DNA of 64,000 nucleotides from positions 1,116,001 to 1,180,000 of the forward strand of contig CM059621.1 in assembly GCA_030435675.1 (NCBI GenBank), in the 5' to 3' direction. Under the pieces are notes generated by a model, which saw only the letters and a list, made by a program, of their open reading frames with translations, searched no databases and had not been told where the DNA came from. Both the position numbers and the translations under genes were made by a program. Source of the stretch: Steinernema hermaphroditum. Its lineage: Eukaryota > Nematoda > Chromadorea > Rhabditida > Steinernematidae. Shown piece after piece: positions 1 through 11,095 of the stretch (within the stretch, counting starts at the first letter, position 1; the number at the start of each line of letters is the position of its first letter).

Positions 1-198
1 CTTCTGACAACCAATGCATGCGCCTCTCGACAGATAAGAACCATTCTGAAATTTGTTGGATTAGGGTAGTCCTCGAAACCACAGTAAACCGCGCAACGGT
101 AGCCACGAGTAGATAAACTCAACAACAAATGAAACATGGTCAAAATTCGTATCAACTAATGGTGGATATGCAGGAAAAGCGCAACAAAACAACAAGAG
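1..198. other. Intergenic, no feature seen
   Basis: No coding frame or repeat that I can support; it is the downstream side of the MADF-domain gene that ends at 199. Confidence 0.5.
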
Positions 199-887
199 TT
201 ACTCATAAAGTATGTACGATATGCGCTTTTTCTTTTCCATTTGCACGTTTTCGGGCAAGGCATCCAAGATTTGGGCCATTTCCATTGCGAAATGATAGTT
301 TCGGCAATGTTGCAGATCATCAAGTTGTTTGTTGGACGCTTCAACGAGATTCATAATGGCTTGCGACGTGGGATCCACCTCGTTCTTCTTGCGCTTGCGC
401 TTCTGGACTGGCGGCGGTGGAGACTCTTCGGCATCGATCCAAATGTCTGTCGGACTGGCGCACATTTCCTTCTTGCATTCATATCCGTCGTCGTCTTCAA
501 ATCCATCGGACGCGTTCATGCTGTTCACGCTGAAAAGACAAACTTTTAGACGAGCTTAACAATTTTTTGGGGGATTCCTAAACCTTACGTTTTTCGATCG
601 TCGGTGTAGCTGTCGAGGAACCGCATAGAGTCGAAAAAGACCCAATTTGCTTGCTGGCTGCAACTTCCGGTCGACGGTTTCTTCTTCCTCGAATACACCG
701 TTCTCAAACTCGACCAACGCGTCTTCACATCCTTGACGGCGTGCTTTTCCTCGGGGAATTCTTTTGACAACTTCTCCGCAATCTCGATCCAAGTCTTCTC
801 CCGTTGCTTATCGCAATTGTAGAACGGGTCCCTCTTGTCATACAGCAAAGCGTTCTGCTGGACCAATTCGATAAGCCGCGCTTCCAT
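199..887 (-). CDS. MADF-domain DNA-binding protein
   Basis: Two exons (887-589 and 529-199) join across a 59-nt GTAAG...TTTTCAG intron in consistent phase to give about 209 residues. Residues about 1-95 look like a MADF (Myb/SANT-like in Adf-1) domain: it opens EARLIELVQQNALLYDK, has the tryptophan of KTWIEIAEKL, and carries the basic helix VKTRWSSLRTVYSRKK. The second exon holds an acidic stretch, a PPPP linker and a basic nuclear-signal-like KRKRKK, then a helical tail where a BESS motif could sit, although I do not see a clear one. MADF proteins are nuclear sequence-specific transcription regulators and are expanded in nematodes. The ATG at 887 was chosen because the domain begins right after it; an in-frame upstream ATG at 995 exists but precedes it with unconserved sequence. 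Confidence 0.8.
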
Positions 888-1397
888 GACGAATAAACCT
901 GTAAAAATCAGTGAGTAGTAACGCAAAGACCCGTATTTCGCGCATTCACGCGAAAAATTCGCCGTAGAAACACTGCCAGCTTCAAAGTGAGCCAAAAGCA
1001 GGCGCCATATGCATCAAATGGGAGCAAAATCCCCGTTTCAGGCGCACATTGTGATCTAAAATCACCTTTCCGAAGTCTTCACAGATGGGTACGAACATGC
1101 GACGTTTCCTAATTGTGGCCCGGCCGAACCTGCGAATGTTCCTAGAACAGGTCACAGTTGACAACCATGACAAAACACGGCTTAAATCCACTTAAACATG
1201 AGCCATTCCCTAGCGCGGATAGGCATGGCTATATGCACGTCGATGACCAGCGTCGCCAACCGAAAAATTCGTACCGACCTGAAAATCGGTGTCTAAGCAC
1301 CATGGGCAACCCGTAGGCATCAAAAAATTGAGACCTCGCACAAGGCACCCGCCGAGAATTTCAAATCGTTTTGATATTTTCGATCATAAGGCAAAAT
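888..1397. other. Intergenic, nothing recognisable
   Basis: No coding frame supported on either strand. Short frames here lack splice context and family resemblance. Confidence 0.4.
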
Positions 1398-1530
1398 TGC
1401 GTCGGCCGACCGTCGGCCGACCATGAGTGTTCACGAACGCGCCGACCGTCGGCCGACGATCGGCCGACGATCGGCCGATACCGCGTCGGCCGACTGTCGG
1501 CCGACGGTCGGCGCGTTCGTGAACACCCGT
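1398..1530. repeat. Palindromic GTCGGCCGAC repeat cluster with perfect 31-bp inverted repeat
   Basis: Many tandem/overlapping copies of the self-complementary decamer GTCGGCCGAC and variants such as GATCGGCCGA. The outer part is a perfect 31-bp inverted repeat: 1427-1457 (starting GTGTTCACGAACGCGCCGAC) and 1496-1526. The 38-bp centre is itself made of the palindromic unit, so the whole can fold into a long hairpin. It is much more CG-rich than its surroundings. It may be the core of a foldback element; no target duplication was identified. Confidence 0.75.
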
Positions 1531-1912
1531 TCACGAATTTCACGTCGCGTCGCGTCGGAAGGTTCGTGAACGCGGCTTAAATTGGAAACAGTCGCAGCTG
1601 CTGGCGACGCGGACTTCAGAATTCCTGCGGGACATAGACTTCCCGGGCGGGCGAGTGGTAGTGACGACCGTCTTGATAAGACGTTGGAACCACCGCTCCT
1701 TGGTGATGCGCACATTCCAGGAGCCGGACGATCGACATAGCCATGCGACGGAGCACGGTACCTATTGTTCTCTCTCTCATCTCTCTCTCAAAGTGACATC
1801 TATCTAGAAACACAACTCCAATGTCTAACAAATAGTCACTCTAGCGTGTTGTCGGCCATTTTTATCTGCAGAACTTCCTATCATACAATGTGCGACAATA
1901 ACAAATAACGTC
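1531..1912. other. Intergenic, nothing recognisable
   Basis: Only a short pyrimidine-rich tract (CTCTCTCTC near 1770-1795) stands out. Confidence 0.4.
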
Positions 1913-1920
1913 TCCTTGAG

Positions 1921-2321
1921 TAGGGTTGGCAACCGAGTCAGTTCGAGTCAGTCCAAATAGGCGGCTGATCAGTTAAATTTATTAAGGTTTATTCCAGCTT
2001 TCTTCATTGTAATACCGGCAGAAGATTTTTACCCCGGGCCCGTAAAAAAATTAGAAAAAAAAAGAAAAAAATTGGCACCAAAAGTCGATCTGACTCGAAA
2101 AGTAACTCGAACCGACTCGACTCGAAAAGGCTCGAGTCACTTTTCGAGTCAGGTCGACTTTTGGTGTCAATTTTCTGTCGGTCTCAAAAGAATTTCATGT
2201 GAGTCCGGGCTAGAAATCTTCCGGCGATATTACAATGAAGAAAGCTGGAATCAACCTCAATAAATTTAACTGATCAGCCGCCTATTTCGACTGACTCGAA
2301 CTGACTCGGTTGCCAACCCTA
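1921..2321. mobile_element. 401-bp foldback MITE, hAT-like (8-bp TSD)
   Basis: The two ends are long inverted repeats, TAGGGTTGGCAACCGAGTC at 1921 and its complement ending at 2321. Homology of the arms extends about 110 bp inward (GGCGGCTGATCAGTTAAATT at left, complemented at right), and a second internal palindrome of GACTCGA/TCGAGTC motifs fills the centre. Directly flanking are identical 8-bp repeats TCCTTGAG at 1913-1920 and 2322-2329. Terminal inverted repeats beginning near (C/T)AGGG and an 8-bp target duplication are the usual signature of hAT-superfamily miniature elements. There is no transposase frame, so it is non-autonomous. Intact target repeats indicate a fairly recent insertion. 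Confidence 0.85.
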
Positions 2322-2329
2322 TCCTTGAG

Positions 2330-2535
2330 CATCAATATCGACCAACCGACAAATCTCGTCATTGAGTTGTACATCTTACAGAGCAGTCTACAAAACAAGA
2401 AGGTGACTGCTCTCGTTGGCGAAGATCCAGTGATCGACGTTCTTCATCTCATTGCGGCACGTGACATACGGTACTTGGCACACATTGGGATTGCTTAAAT
2501 GAAGAAAAATCGAAGTAATGTGATAATCAGTGCCC
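2330..2535. other. Intergenic
   Basis: Short spacer between the MITE and the 3' end of the GT92 gene; nothing recognised. Confidence 0.4.
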
Positions 2536-4015
2536 TTACAAGGGATTACACTCCATCATTTTCTTGGCTACTGGTGGTGTCGTCAAGTCAGGGTGTGACT
2601 TTGAGAATTCCTCCATAACCGATGTGAACTTTTTGGAAATTCCATTTACTATCTCGTTTGAAAGGAACGGCTGGACACCCTTGAAATCGAGTTGGTCTCT
2701 GACGACAGCATATCGTGGGTGATGAGACATACCGACTGATTTTGGAACCTAAATATCGATTTGAAACACTAATTGGCTAAAGGCTACAGTATTACCACGA
2801 ATTCATCGTACTGTACCCCTAAAGCTCCTAGAAATCCCGGTCTCCTGTAGTATCTGGCAGCATTGTGGGGTCCAACGTAAACAGGCCTGTTGGCGATGTG
2901 AATAGCCTTGAAATTACCGTAGCATTTGTCACACATATCGCCCTGAAGAAGGCCACTGAAGTCGACCATTCTCCAGTCGGAGATGTTCCCTTCACGTGGC
3001 TCCTGTGCCACGTGGACCACATGGAATTTGAATGAACCAATGTTGGGATTTTTCCTTTCTTCATCTTCGAGATAGTCCACTAGGTTCCCATCTCTAAACA
3101 CGTCAGATTGAGGGTGGCCGAAGAAGGATATCATCTCACTTCGTGAATATATAATCATCCAGGTCAACAGTGGCCACATATCTTCCTTTGCTTCTCATCA
3201 AACAATCAAGCATGGCTGCATACTGTCCCAAACGAAACACGCTTTCTGTGGTGCCGTCCAGTTCCGGGAGTTGCGGCCATCTGACCACCGTAACCAGTCC
3301 TTCCTTTTCATAGACCTTCAACATGTCATCTACTAGTTTTGACGCACTTGACACGTAAATGTAGATGTGAGAAGCGCCTTGCTGACGGTACAGTTCGACA
3401 AACTCAACAATTCGTATCCAAAAGTTGTAGTAATATATTGGAGCCACACATATATCCAAGCCTTTGGTCCGTTTCTCAGGCTGGGATGCCGTGATTTCGA
3501 TTTCGGTTTCGGTGTCGTCATGAATAAGTGCCGTCTGAACAAAAATTTGAACCTCGTTGGGGCTTGAATCAATGAACAACGGGTACAAAAGGGGACGTTT
3601 CTTTAGAATGTTCGCGTTCTTCTGTGTGTAGCCCTGGATTTTCTTGATAACTTACCGGTTGATTTAAGTCAACATCGAAAGGTAGCTCCGCAGTGAGCCG
3701 ATAGTCCACCCAGATGCAACCCATACGGTCAGGACAGGTATTTTGAAGATACTCCAGCGATATGGGATACCTCTGCTTGCCAAGCAGGAGAGCCCAGGAT
3801 TCAGGCCGTTTTCGACACTTACTGAACCCCACTGCTTGGAATCCAATAGTCTTGTCGGAAATATAGTGAAAATAAGAGGATATAATAATCATTGGTGAGT
3901 TCGGAGGGACGTCTTCTGCCCAAAGGTATTCGAATATGTACAAATAGATTAGAACAGCGATAGCGAATATTAAAGCATAAAAGCGATTGTTGTAAACAAG
4001 TGGAAAAATCTTCAT
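2536..4015 (-). CDS. Glycosyltransferase family 92 (DUF23) protein
   Basis: Four exons: 4015-3656, about 3621-3140 (or from 3633), 3093-2796 and 2748-2536, phases consistent, about 450 residues, normal for nematode GT92 proteins. It is a type II membrane protein: a short cytosolic end, then a hydrophobic anchor around residues 12-32 (YALIFAIAVLIYLYIFEY). The catalytic domain shows ICVAPIYYYNFWIRIVEFV, an acidic Asp-rich motif TVDLDDYIFTK (the metal-binding D-x-D position), and RPVYVGPHNAARYYRRPG later on. GT92 enzymes are Golgi glycosyltransferases; C. elegans GALT-1 of this family adds galactose to core fucose of N-glycans. The first intron is very short: 22 nt with the nearest acceptor or 34 nt with the next, both in phase. 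Confidence 0.88.
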
Positions 4016-4570
4016 TGTGACTGAAAAATGATGCTGAAAGCTTTGCGTTTCACGTAAAAGGCACGTTTCACGGAGTCAAAAGATAGTCACAGAATAGTAG
4101 TAAAGAGTGCGGCGCACTTCTCAGAACAATCGAAGATTGCTATCAATACTGAAACACTACTCCGGTATTGATTCGTTTTTTCACAGTAGAGCACGCTACT
4201 CCTTCGACCTCATTGTCGAAAAGAGATTAGATCTAAGGTAATCTTATTGGTAAATCTGCGCACGAACAAACTCAAAAATGCAACCTTGCTCATTGATACA
4301 ACATATATAGTGCGGTCCATAAAGATAGCCTCACCTGATCTTTTGAACCTTAAATAAATAAGGAACCAGCCTTAAACACAATGCCACATGAGTCGGAGAT
4401 CGATATCACGCCTGAAACACTTAAACCGACAATGGTTCGGTTTCGACTGTCTTTCGAGTGAAACGGAAGCGCAAAATTCTGTATTTCTTAGGTTTCCTCT
4501 GGATTGACTTTCCCCAAGCTCAGAGAAACACTGTCTCATTGCATAGTAGTCAAATGTTTATCTTTTCCAT
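4016..4570. other. Intergenic between GT92 start and paralogue A 3' end
   Basis: Contains the presumed promoter of the GT92 gene. I see no additional gene or clear repeat. Confidence 0.4.
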
Positions 4571-6998
4571 TTACAATCCGATAAAAACAGCGATATCGTA
4601 ATCCTTAGGCTTAGTCGCTAGTCGAGGCCCGACTTCCTTCCTAACTGTTCTTCTTATCTCCGTCGTTCCCACTGAGAAGACACATTTCTCATCCGAGTTT
4701 TCCGATACGAACGCGGCCACCACCGGGAACTGTTTGGTCTTTTTTATCTCCTCAACGCAGACTTAGCAGACTCTGAAGGCACCGACATGAAGAATACTCC
4801 TGATGGAGTAACATTTCTGAAAATACTAGCTATTTACATGAGTGTTAATGCTTACAGTAAGCTGTGCAGAAGTTCATCGTTCTCCTGAATGTATTTATAG
4901 TTCTCTTGTGTTTCGTTTCTTGACCAAAAGGTGTGGTAGAAGATGACGTTTACTCCTTTGTAGGTCCTCATTGTGGAGGTGGTACTGGTAGATATAGAAA
5001 ATTGGCAGCGCCTCAGTGACAACACGACTCCGAAGTATTCACTGAAAGCGTACGGTTTCTAAGGGGTTATATGGTGTCTCGTTACTCAGAAAAATTGTAG
5101 TTGTTCTTCACGATTGGGGCGAGCTTCTTGTAGATGTTAGCAAGTTGTTTCGGCGACCTGATTTTGGCAGCCTAAAGTGTTGAAATGTGTTGAAATGGAC
5201 TAAACAAGAGGGTGTACCTGAGTGAACGGGGAAGTTGACAGCTCTTTGTCAATGAGGTCCTTAATGACCGGTACAAGACCTTTATCGATGACGTCCTTAA
5301 ACGAATAGCTAGGTGAGTAGGATACGCTGTCAAGTGTAGTTTAAAGTACAGTTCAAAAGCTAAAATATGCACAAAATGGCTAGAAAGTGATGTCCAACGA
5401 GCCTTATCAAGGCTGTACGAAGGTCGCTCTGACTATAACCCCCTACTCACTCAGAGATGCCGTTCCGGGTCACTTTTGCATTACGACACTAACGATGATT
5501 ATTGGGGCGGCACAGGACTTACAGGAAGCCGATTATTGCAATCAACTACCGTTTCTCTCCTTGCCTGGCTCTCTGCACACATAGATCATTGAGACCTCCT
5601 CTCTTCCCTTTCGGAGCGACCTATTGCCTAGTCCTCGGAGTAAGGTCAACTCAACGGAAAGCTCAACTCCAGATAGCGCCCCACCTCATGTAAGTGGCAG
5701 AGCCCTCCCGCAAGCGCGGATAGTCATGGACTCTGCCGATTGTGCCATCACAGCGTCGCCGATCTCCCGCCAGCCGCTGACCTATCCGACCGCCTCCCAC
5801 CCAAGAAGTCCGTCGGCGGGCAGCTGAGCGCCCACTCGGCCGGACTCTCTCTCCATCTCCCCTCTTGATTTCGTGTCTGCTTAACCATATTGAACCCTAT
5901 AATAGAGTACAACCCCAGAAGACCTCGGATAGGAACTCGGATGAGACCTTTCCCAGTTGGACACAAGCATCTAACGTACATTGTAATAGCGTCCTGGATA
6001 TTTTAGTAGTTCTCTCTGAATGTCGTACAGTTCTTCGTATGGTTCGACCCAGAGTTTAGGATGGTCAGAACAATCGGAGCGAAGCAAGAAGCGCGTTTGA
6101 TGTGCTATTTGCTGCAAAACAAAACACACAATTAGTCAAATAATTCTCAACTTACCACAATCAGTGCCCAGGAAATGATGTCACTCTGGAAAGCCCTCAA
6201 AGCAGAAGAGCTATATCGCGTACCCTGCATGTAGTCTTCGATGTTTTCGTCATTCATTGTATTTTTAATACTCTAAATTTCTGATGTAACCAATCAGAGT
6301 GCTTCCTCACTTACCCACACAGTCGTGGAAAAGAGCCTGACTGTTTCAGAGCGGTCCACGAAAGCTCTTCGATAATACTCCACAATGTTCGGTTTTGCCC
6401 AGTTCTTATATAGTAAAATTAGATGGTTCAGATAATCCCAACCGTCTCCGCGAACCTAAAACCTGATCAGAACATGATCAGATTGTCCGACTTACGTTAA
6501 CGAAATCCTGAGCGGCGTCTCGATTTCGACTATGCGCCATTTTCGAGTGAAAATAGTCCCATCGTCCACGGAAATATCGCACTTCCTGGGCCTTTAGGTG
6601 CAATTCATCTCTGAGATCGTTCAGCTGCGACAACATAATCGCGAATAAGGTAAGAAGTTCGCTCTAGAGAATGTTGGTAGCGCGAAATGTGGACAAAGCT
6701 TACATCATTCTTTGGGAGGATACAAGCACCAAGGTAATGGGCAGGCTGGGCGATCGACTGTGAACTGTTGAACTCGAGCGCTCTGTTCTCCTCGACTAGA
6801 TTAATGAATTTTGTGAGGTTACCAATGGCTTGGCGAAGGACATCCTTGAGATCAGCTAGATCGGTCGAGTTTATGGCTATGAATATGTAGACGTACATAG
6901 CAATATCTAGGTCGATAGGTACCTGCTACATTCTGGCTGCACCAGGAAAACTCTGCACAGAAAAGGAGGAATATCCACACGACAGATCGGTGGTTCAT
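4571..6998 (-). CDS. Paralogue A of an unrecognised secreted protein family (frame break in last exon)
   Basis: Ten exons: 6998-6923, 6876-6704, 6624-6496, 6455-6315, 6272-6156, 6111-5980, 5295-5218, 5171-5086, 5041-4856, 4816-4571; about 454 codons. Exon 1 encodes a signal peptide (MNHRSVVWIFLLFCAEFSWC). The rest is soluble, helix-rich, with several N-glycosylation sites (NST, NLT, NSS). It aligns with B (7371), C (40876) and D (60770) throughout, and exon 2 (173 nt) has the same length as the matching exon in B and D. The C-terminal domain ends KPKDYDIAVFIGL, matching C. All junctions are in phase until the last exon, where the frame of the upstream part (SESAKSA) must slip back one base at 4756-4758 to continue as VEEIKKTKQF. 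Function unknown; secretion is inferred. Confidence 0.7.
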
Positions 6999-7095
6999 GC
7001 CCAATTTTTAGAAACGTAGTGAACGAGGAAAGCTGATCGAGGTCGAGAAATGAAAGCTTGATCAATGGGGGAACTCGATACGGTAAAGGCTACTT

Positions 7096-7365
7096 TTAAC
7101 TACACATGTAAGTAGCGAAACAGGAAGGGAACGGAGACAGACTCCATAGTAATATACTAAACTGGAACGACTTCCTTCTATTGATGTCCTTTTTGAGGTC
7201 ATCCACCTTCTCCAACCCACACAGATGCCAAGGGCCGATCAAGTGCACTTCCTTGTAGCCTGTGGCGAACGCCGCGACAACTGACTCTCTGATTAATGGC
7301 GCCACAAAGAACGTTCTTCTTGTCTGCCTCTCGATCAACCAAAGAAGCTGCTTATTCTCCGAGGT
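7096..7365 (-). other. Coding-like fragment in the A/B divergent intergenic region
   Basis: A minus-strand open frame of about 90 residues includes protein-like sequence (RRTFFVAPLIRESVVAAF, GYKEVHLIGPWHLCG). It lies between the starts of paralogues A and B. I see no signal peptide, start context or partner exons, and I do not recognise a family. It may be a decayed fragment of an older gene. Confidence 0.25.
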
Positions 7366-7370
7366 TTTCA

Positions 7371-9487
7371 ATGAAGATAAAGCATATTTTTCTGCTGGCA
7401 CTCCTTGCTGTCATAAGACTTGGTATATGGTCTTTGATGACTTTTTCTATTCGCCGTTTTTAGGTTCGTCTTTTGACAAAAGGGTGAGATTCTCCATAAC
7501 TACACCGACTGAAGGTGAGCTAAGTTCTGTGCCGAGACTAACATTCTACGTATAGAATTCCCTGAATCCGAACTTGCCAATCTCAACTATGACTTCGAGC
7601 ACTCAATTCAAACAGTGAAATATATAAAAGCAGACCCAGTCGGGAACCTGCTCCACGCACTGAAATCCATCGATGATGTCCTGAAGCCTATGCGTTATTT
7701 GCTGCGATACAAGGCGCCGACTAACAACGTAAACATGTGTGGCACATTTTTGAAACCGATCAACTCTCTCATATAGACCGAAATCAAGGAACTGGCAACC
7801 CGTTTAAGCGATGCGTTAACACCGCCGCGTCCAAAAAGACCCGACTTCATGTTTGGCTCGAAGGCAAGCCGATGTTCAACGAAGACGGCTTACATATCAT
7901 TTAGTTTGATCTCCCATTTGAGTTCGACATGTTCACTACCAACATCATAGAGCGCACTTGGCACGGCACGGTTTCCTATGGATTCACTCCCGGTCCAAGG
8001 CTGTGGGACATCGAAAAGGCCTTTCACGAATTCTGCCCGTGGCACTTTCCCAGCTATATGACTGTTAGATTATCGTATGGCTAGTGGTAGAGTCTGATGT
8101 ATTATTTAAGGGGCTGGTCTCCTATGTCAGCGATCGTTCGATGACCGACTTCGAAATGGACGCGAACTACGAATCGTTGCATGCTCTCGAAGATCTGCAG
8201 ATCTATCTGGCAGAGTACGCTTTTGGAATGGTTAGCAGGAGAGGGTTCGATTTACCGTTCCTTTCAATTCCAGGCTATCCCAATACAATGCTGTTTCATG
8301 GTCGCTGATATCGATGCATCTGATCTTCTAGAAAAGGACATCGATCAAATCAATAGAAGCTTCGATCTTATGCGCGAAGACCATTATAAAGTTAGTGATT
8401 TTTTCGATTAATTTCACTATTGCATCTTTAGAACGTTCTCAACGGCATTACTGCAAAAGTCAGAGAACTTCTGGACGGCATCGACAGAGGACTCGGTCGT
8501 AGCACTCGCCGGGATGCATACATTCAAGAATCTCATTATTTCGAGCCGGACGTTAACAATGTAGCCGGAAAGATTGAGACCTTTCTATCGAAATATTACA
8601 ATGACTCCAAGTAAGCTTATAAGGGAACCACCCGAAGTTGGACACGCCGATTGGGCTGAAAATTTGTAGACCGTGAATGACCCTGAACGCATGGTCCCGC
8701 CTGTGATAGAAAAACAACGCCCCAAACAAAAAAAGTCTTTTCAAAAACGCTATTTGATATATAAGCGCTGCATGGCCCCATATCCTAAGGTGTCTGCTTG
8801 GCTCAGCGGCAGTGGTTTTTGCCAGCAAAAGCTCTATTCGAGTTCCAACCCCAGTACCCCCAATCTATTTCAACGTCTTCTCTGATGCTCAGAACATCAT
8901 TGCAATACCTTGTAGAGCATTTTGTTTAGGTCCATCATGTTTAAGCGTCTACAAATTTTCAGCCCTATCAGGGTGTCGAACTCTGTCAACACAAAGAACT
9001 TCCGATCTTCAGAGAGTCGTATAACGTATTCATATGGAACAAGAACTGTTCTGTTCCGTCTCTCAACTTCACCTTTGACTGGGCTGACCCCTCTATCGTA
9101 CATCTGCCCGGCACTCCCCAAACGCAAGCGCACGTTCATAAAGGCTACATATTCTTTGTGAATCGAAGTGCCAAAGACTCAAAAAATCGAAAAATCTTTG
9201 AAGAACGCCGCGAAGAGCTGCAGAGCAAACTGTGAGTGTAATGTTCGGTCACAAATTGAACAAATTTTAGATACATGGAATCGTCGGGTATTATGTTTTG
9301 GGATCACGTCGATCACGAGTCGGCTAAGAAGAGCGTCGAAGGAATCCAACAGCTCCACAAGTTCCCTTTTGCGACCGCCTTTGTTGTGCCTGAAAACGAC
9401 GATAACTGTGTTTCTTCGGTCAACTTTGAAGTGATAGAAAGAGAAGGTATCAAGGGATACAAGACCTATGCCCTGTTTGGGTTTTAA
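7371..9487 (+). CDS. Paralogue B of the unrecognised secreted family (intact)
   Basis: Ten exons: 7371-7422, 7464-7514, 7556-7728, 7777-7863, 7905-8063, 8111-8230, 8274-8390, 8432-8610, 9013-9231, 9271-9487, totalling 458 codons (457 residues), in frame throughout. Exon 1 is a signal peptide (MKIKHIFLLALLAVIRLG). A conserved core motif, KPMRYLLRYKAP, ends exon 3 and matches KPMKYLLRYRIP in D. Exon 4 ends AAG followed by GCAAG, a GC-AG intron of 41 nt; using it avoids an in-frame stop at 7902. The last exon runs YMESSGIMFWDHV through HKFPFATAFVV to a terminal YALFGF and is uninterrupted, unlike A and C. The 402-bp intron 8 carries a repeat. B is divergent from A, with 372 bp between the two start codons. 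Molecular function unknown. Confidence 0.75.
8636..8975. repeat. Inverted-repeat element with a tRNA-like region inside paralogue B intron 8
   Basis: A 20-bp core GGGCTGAAAATTTGTAGAC near 8653-8671 recurs in reverse complement near 8946-8964, with weaker matching outward (GACAC...GAT). Between them, TGGCTCAGCGG at 8799 resembles a Pol III A box and ATTCGAGTTCCAAC at 8836 resembles a B box, spaced about 37 nt. This suggests a tRNA-derived SINE or a composite insertion. It explains why this intron is ten times longer than its neighbours. Confidence 0.5.
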
Positions 9488-11095
9488 TAAACCATGTTAT
9501 CTTGTCAAACCCCTACTTACTATTGTGACGTTTTGAGACAATAAATGCGATGTTAAATGCGGTGAATATAGCATAGTACTGCAGTTTATGCTTCTCAAAA
9601 TGTGAACGTTATCCTGCTGAATCCAGCCGAAATCGAATCTGCACCCTTTGGTACCCAAACCAAAGCACTAAGCCGAAAAACCACCAGGAAGGGACACCGA
9701 TAGGACAAAGCGTAGACGATCAGGTCGACAATTCGGGTTTTCAGAATCCTGAACCCAATGAACTCCTGTTTATGGAACTAAGAGTGCAGCTGCCCAGCTT
9801 TAAGCCTGTCCCAGGCCGAGAAGGTTTTATAACAGATCGTATCGCACTTCTGTCGGATGGCTGCACGCTGTAACATCTATGAAATTCCTTTCCCGACCAT
9901 TAATAAGAGTTAAACGCCGACAAAGAATAAGGCAGCTGGGGAAGAGATGGGGGGCTGGAGTGTAACATACAACCTGCATAATAGGACGTGGATCAAGGAG
10001 GAGATGGCCCAAGCTATGGAACATGAATCGTTGCTGGGATGAACCATGGGCCGACCATAGGTTGCGGTATGGGCCGGACATAGGATAAGACATTAACTGG
10101 GGAAAAGATGAGCCATGCATGGGGAAGAGATTAGGCTTTGAACGGAGCAAGAATGAGCAATGGATGGAGAATTGAACTAAACTCGTGACCAGAGTTATCG
10201 GGTCGGGTTTCGGTTCAACATCCAATCAAGATGAGCCGCGAGTCTCGACTCACTTTCTGCTAGTTAATAAGGGCTAAATACATATGTGGCAGTCATCGAT
10301 AAACTCTCATCTATTATCCTTCTTAATTTCCGCTTGTGGCAGAGGTCAACTAGCCAGGTAGAAACAAAAACAATGCCAGACACTGAGTCATCAAATGCTA
10401 AAGCTCCGTGCAAACAGCAACATTGATTGATTCGCTCGGCCGCAGATGAGATTAATTGCCAAGAGAAAGCGTTTATCGCAAGAAATGATCCCGTTTATCA
10501 TTGCAGCTCTCAAAACAGTTCAGATTTATTAGATTCAAACTCGTAATTTGATACAGACCGAACATCTTCTCAACCATAAAAGCCTGTTTTCACAAAATCC
10601 AGCCCAAAGGAGCCGCTACCGACCATATGAATTAATGATCGTCATCTTCGTTTGCGTTAATGTGGCGCATTCGAAATGCTTCGCTCAATGTGGCGCATCT
10701 TGCCCATTCGCTTCACCATTCATGGTCGTCACCCTTCTGTGCACCGAAACGCTCCCTGAAGTGTTAGCTATATATTGATTTATAAAACGTGAAATCAATA
10801 TGGCTAACTCTTCGGAGAGCACTTCGGTGGGAGAACGACTGTTTTCCTTCGAACGACGGTTTTCAGATCATCTTGCACTTCAATCCAATTGCAGAGTTAA
10901 ACCGCCTGTAAATCCCGTGTGTCCTGACACGATTACCCTTTGTTGTCAATTGCAGACGACTAGTCTGCGCACTTTCTGCAACATTTGAGACAGCACCGAT
11001 TCCAGACTGCTGTCTAGAAAAGTCTATAAAAAGCGCTTTCCGCGGAGCGATGAGCGGTCACTGTCGACACAGTCTTCGCTGTCCGATCGGTCGCA
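9488..11095. other. Intergenic, 1.6 kb
   Basis: 9890-10215 is purine-rich on the plus strand with recurring GGGAAGAGATG/ATGAGCCATG motifs, which look like degraded tandem sequence. 10261-11095 is otherwise featureless; the promoter of the 11096 gene should lie just upstream (TCTATAAAAAGCG at about 11022-11034 is a TATA-like sequence). No gene supported. Confidence 0.45.

Noticed and set aside
7902..7904. In-frame stop that would make paralogue B a pseudogene
   Set aside because: A GC-AG intron with consensus sites removes it and keeps phase, and all other exons are intact.
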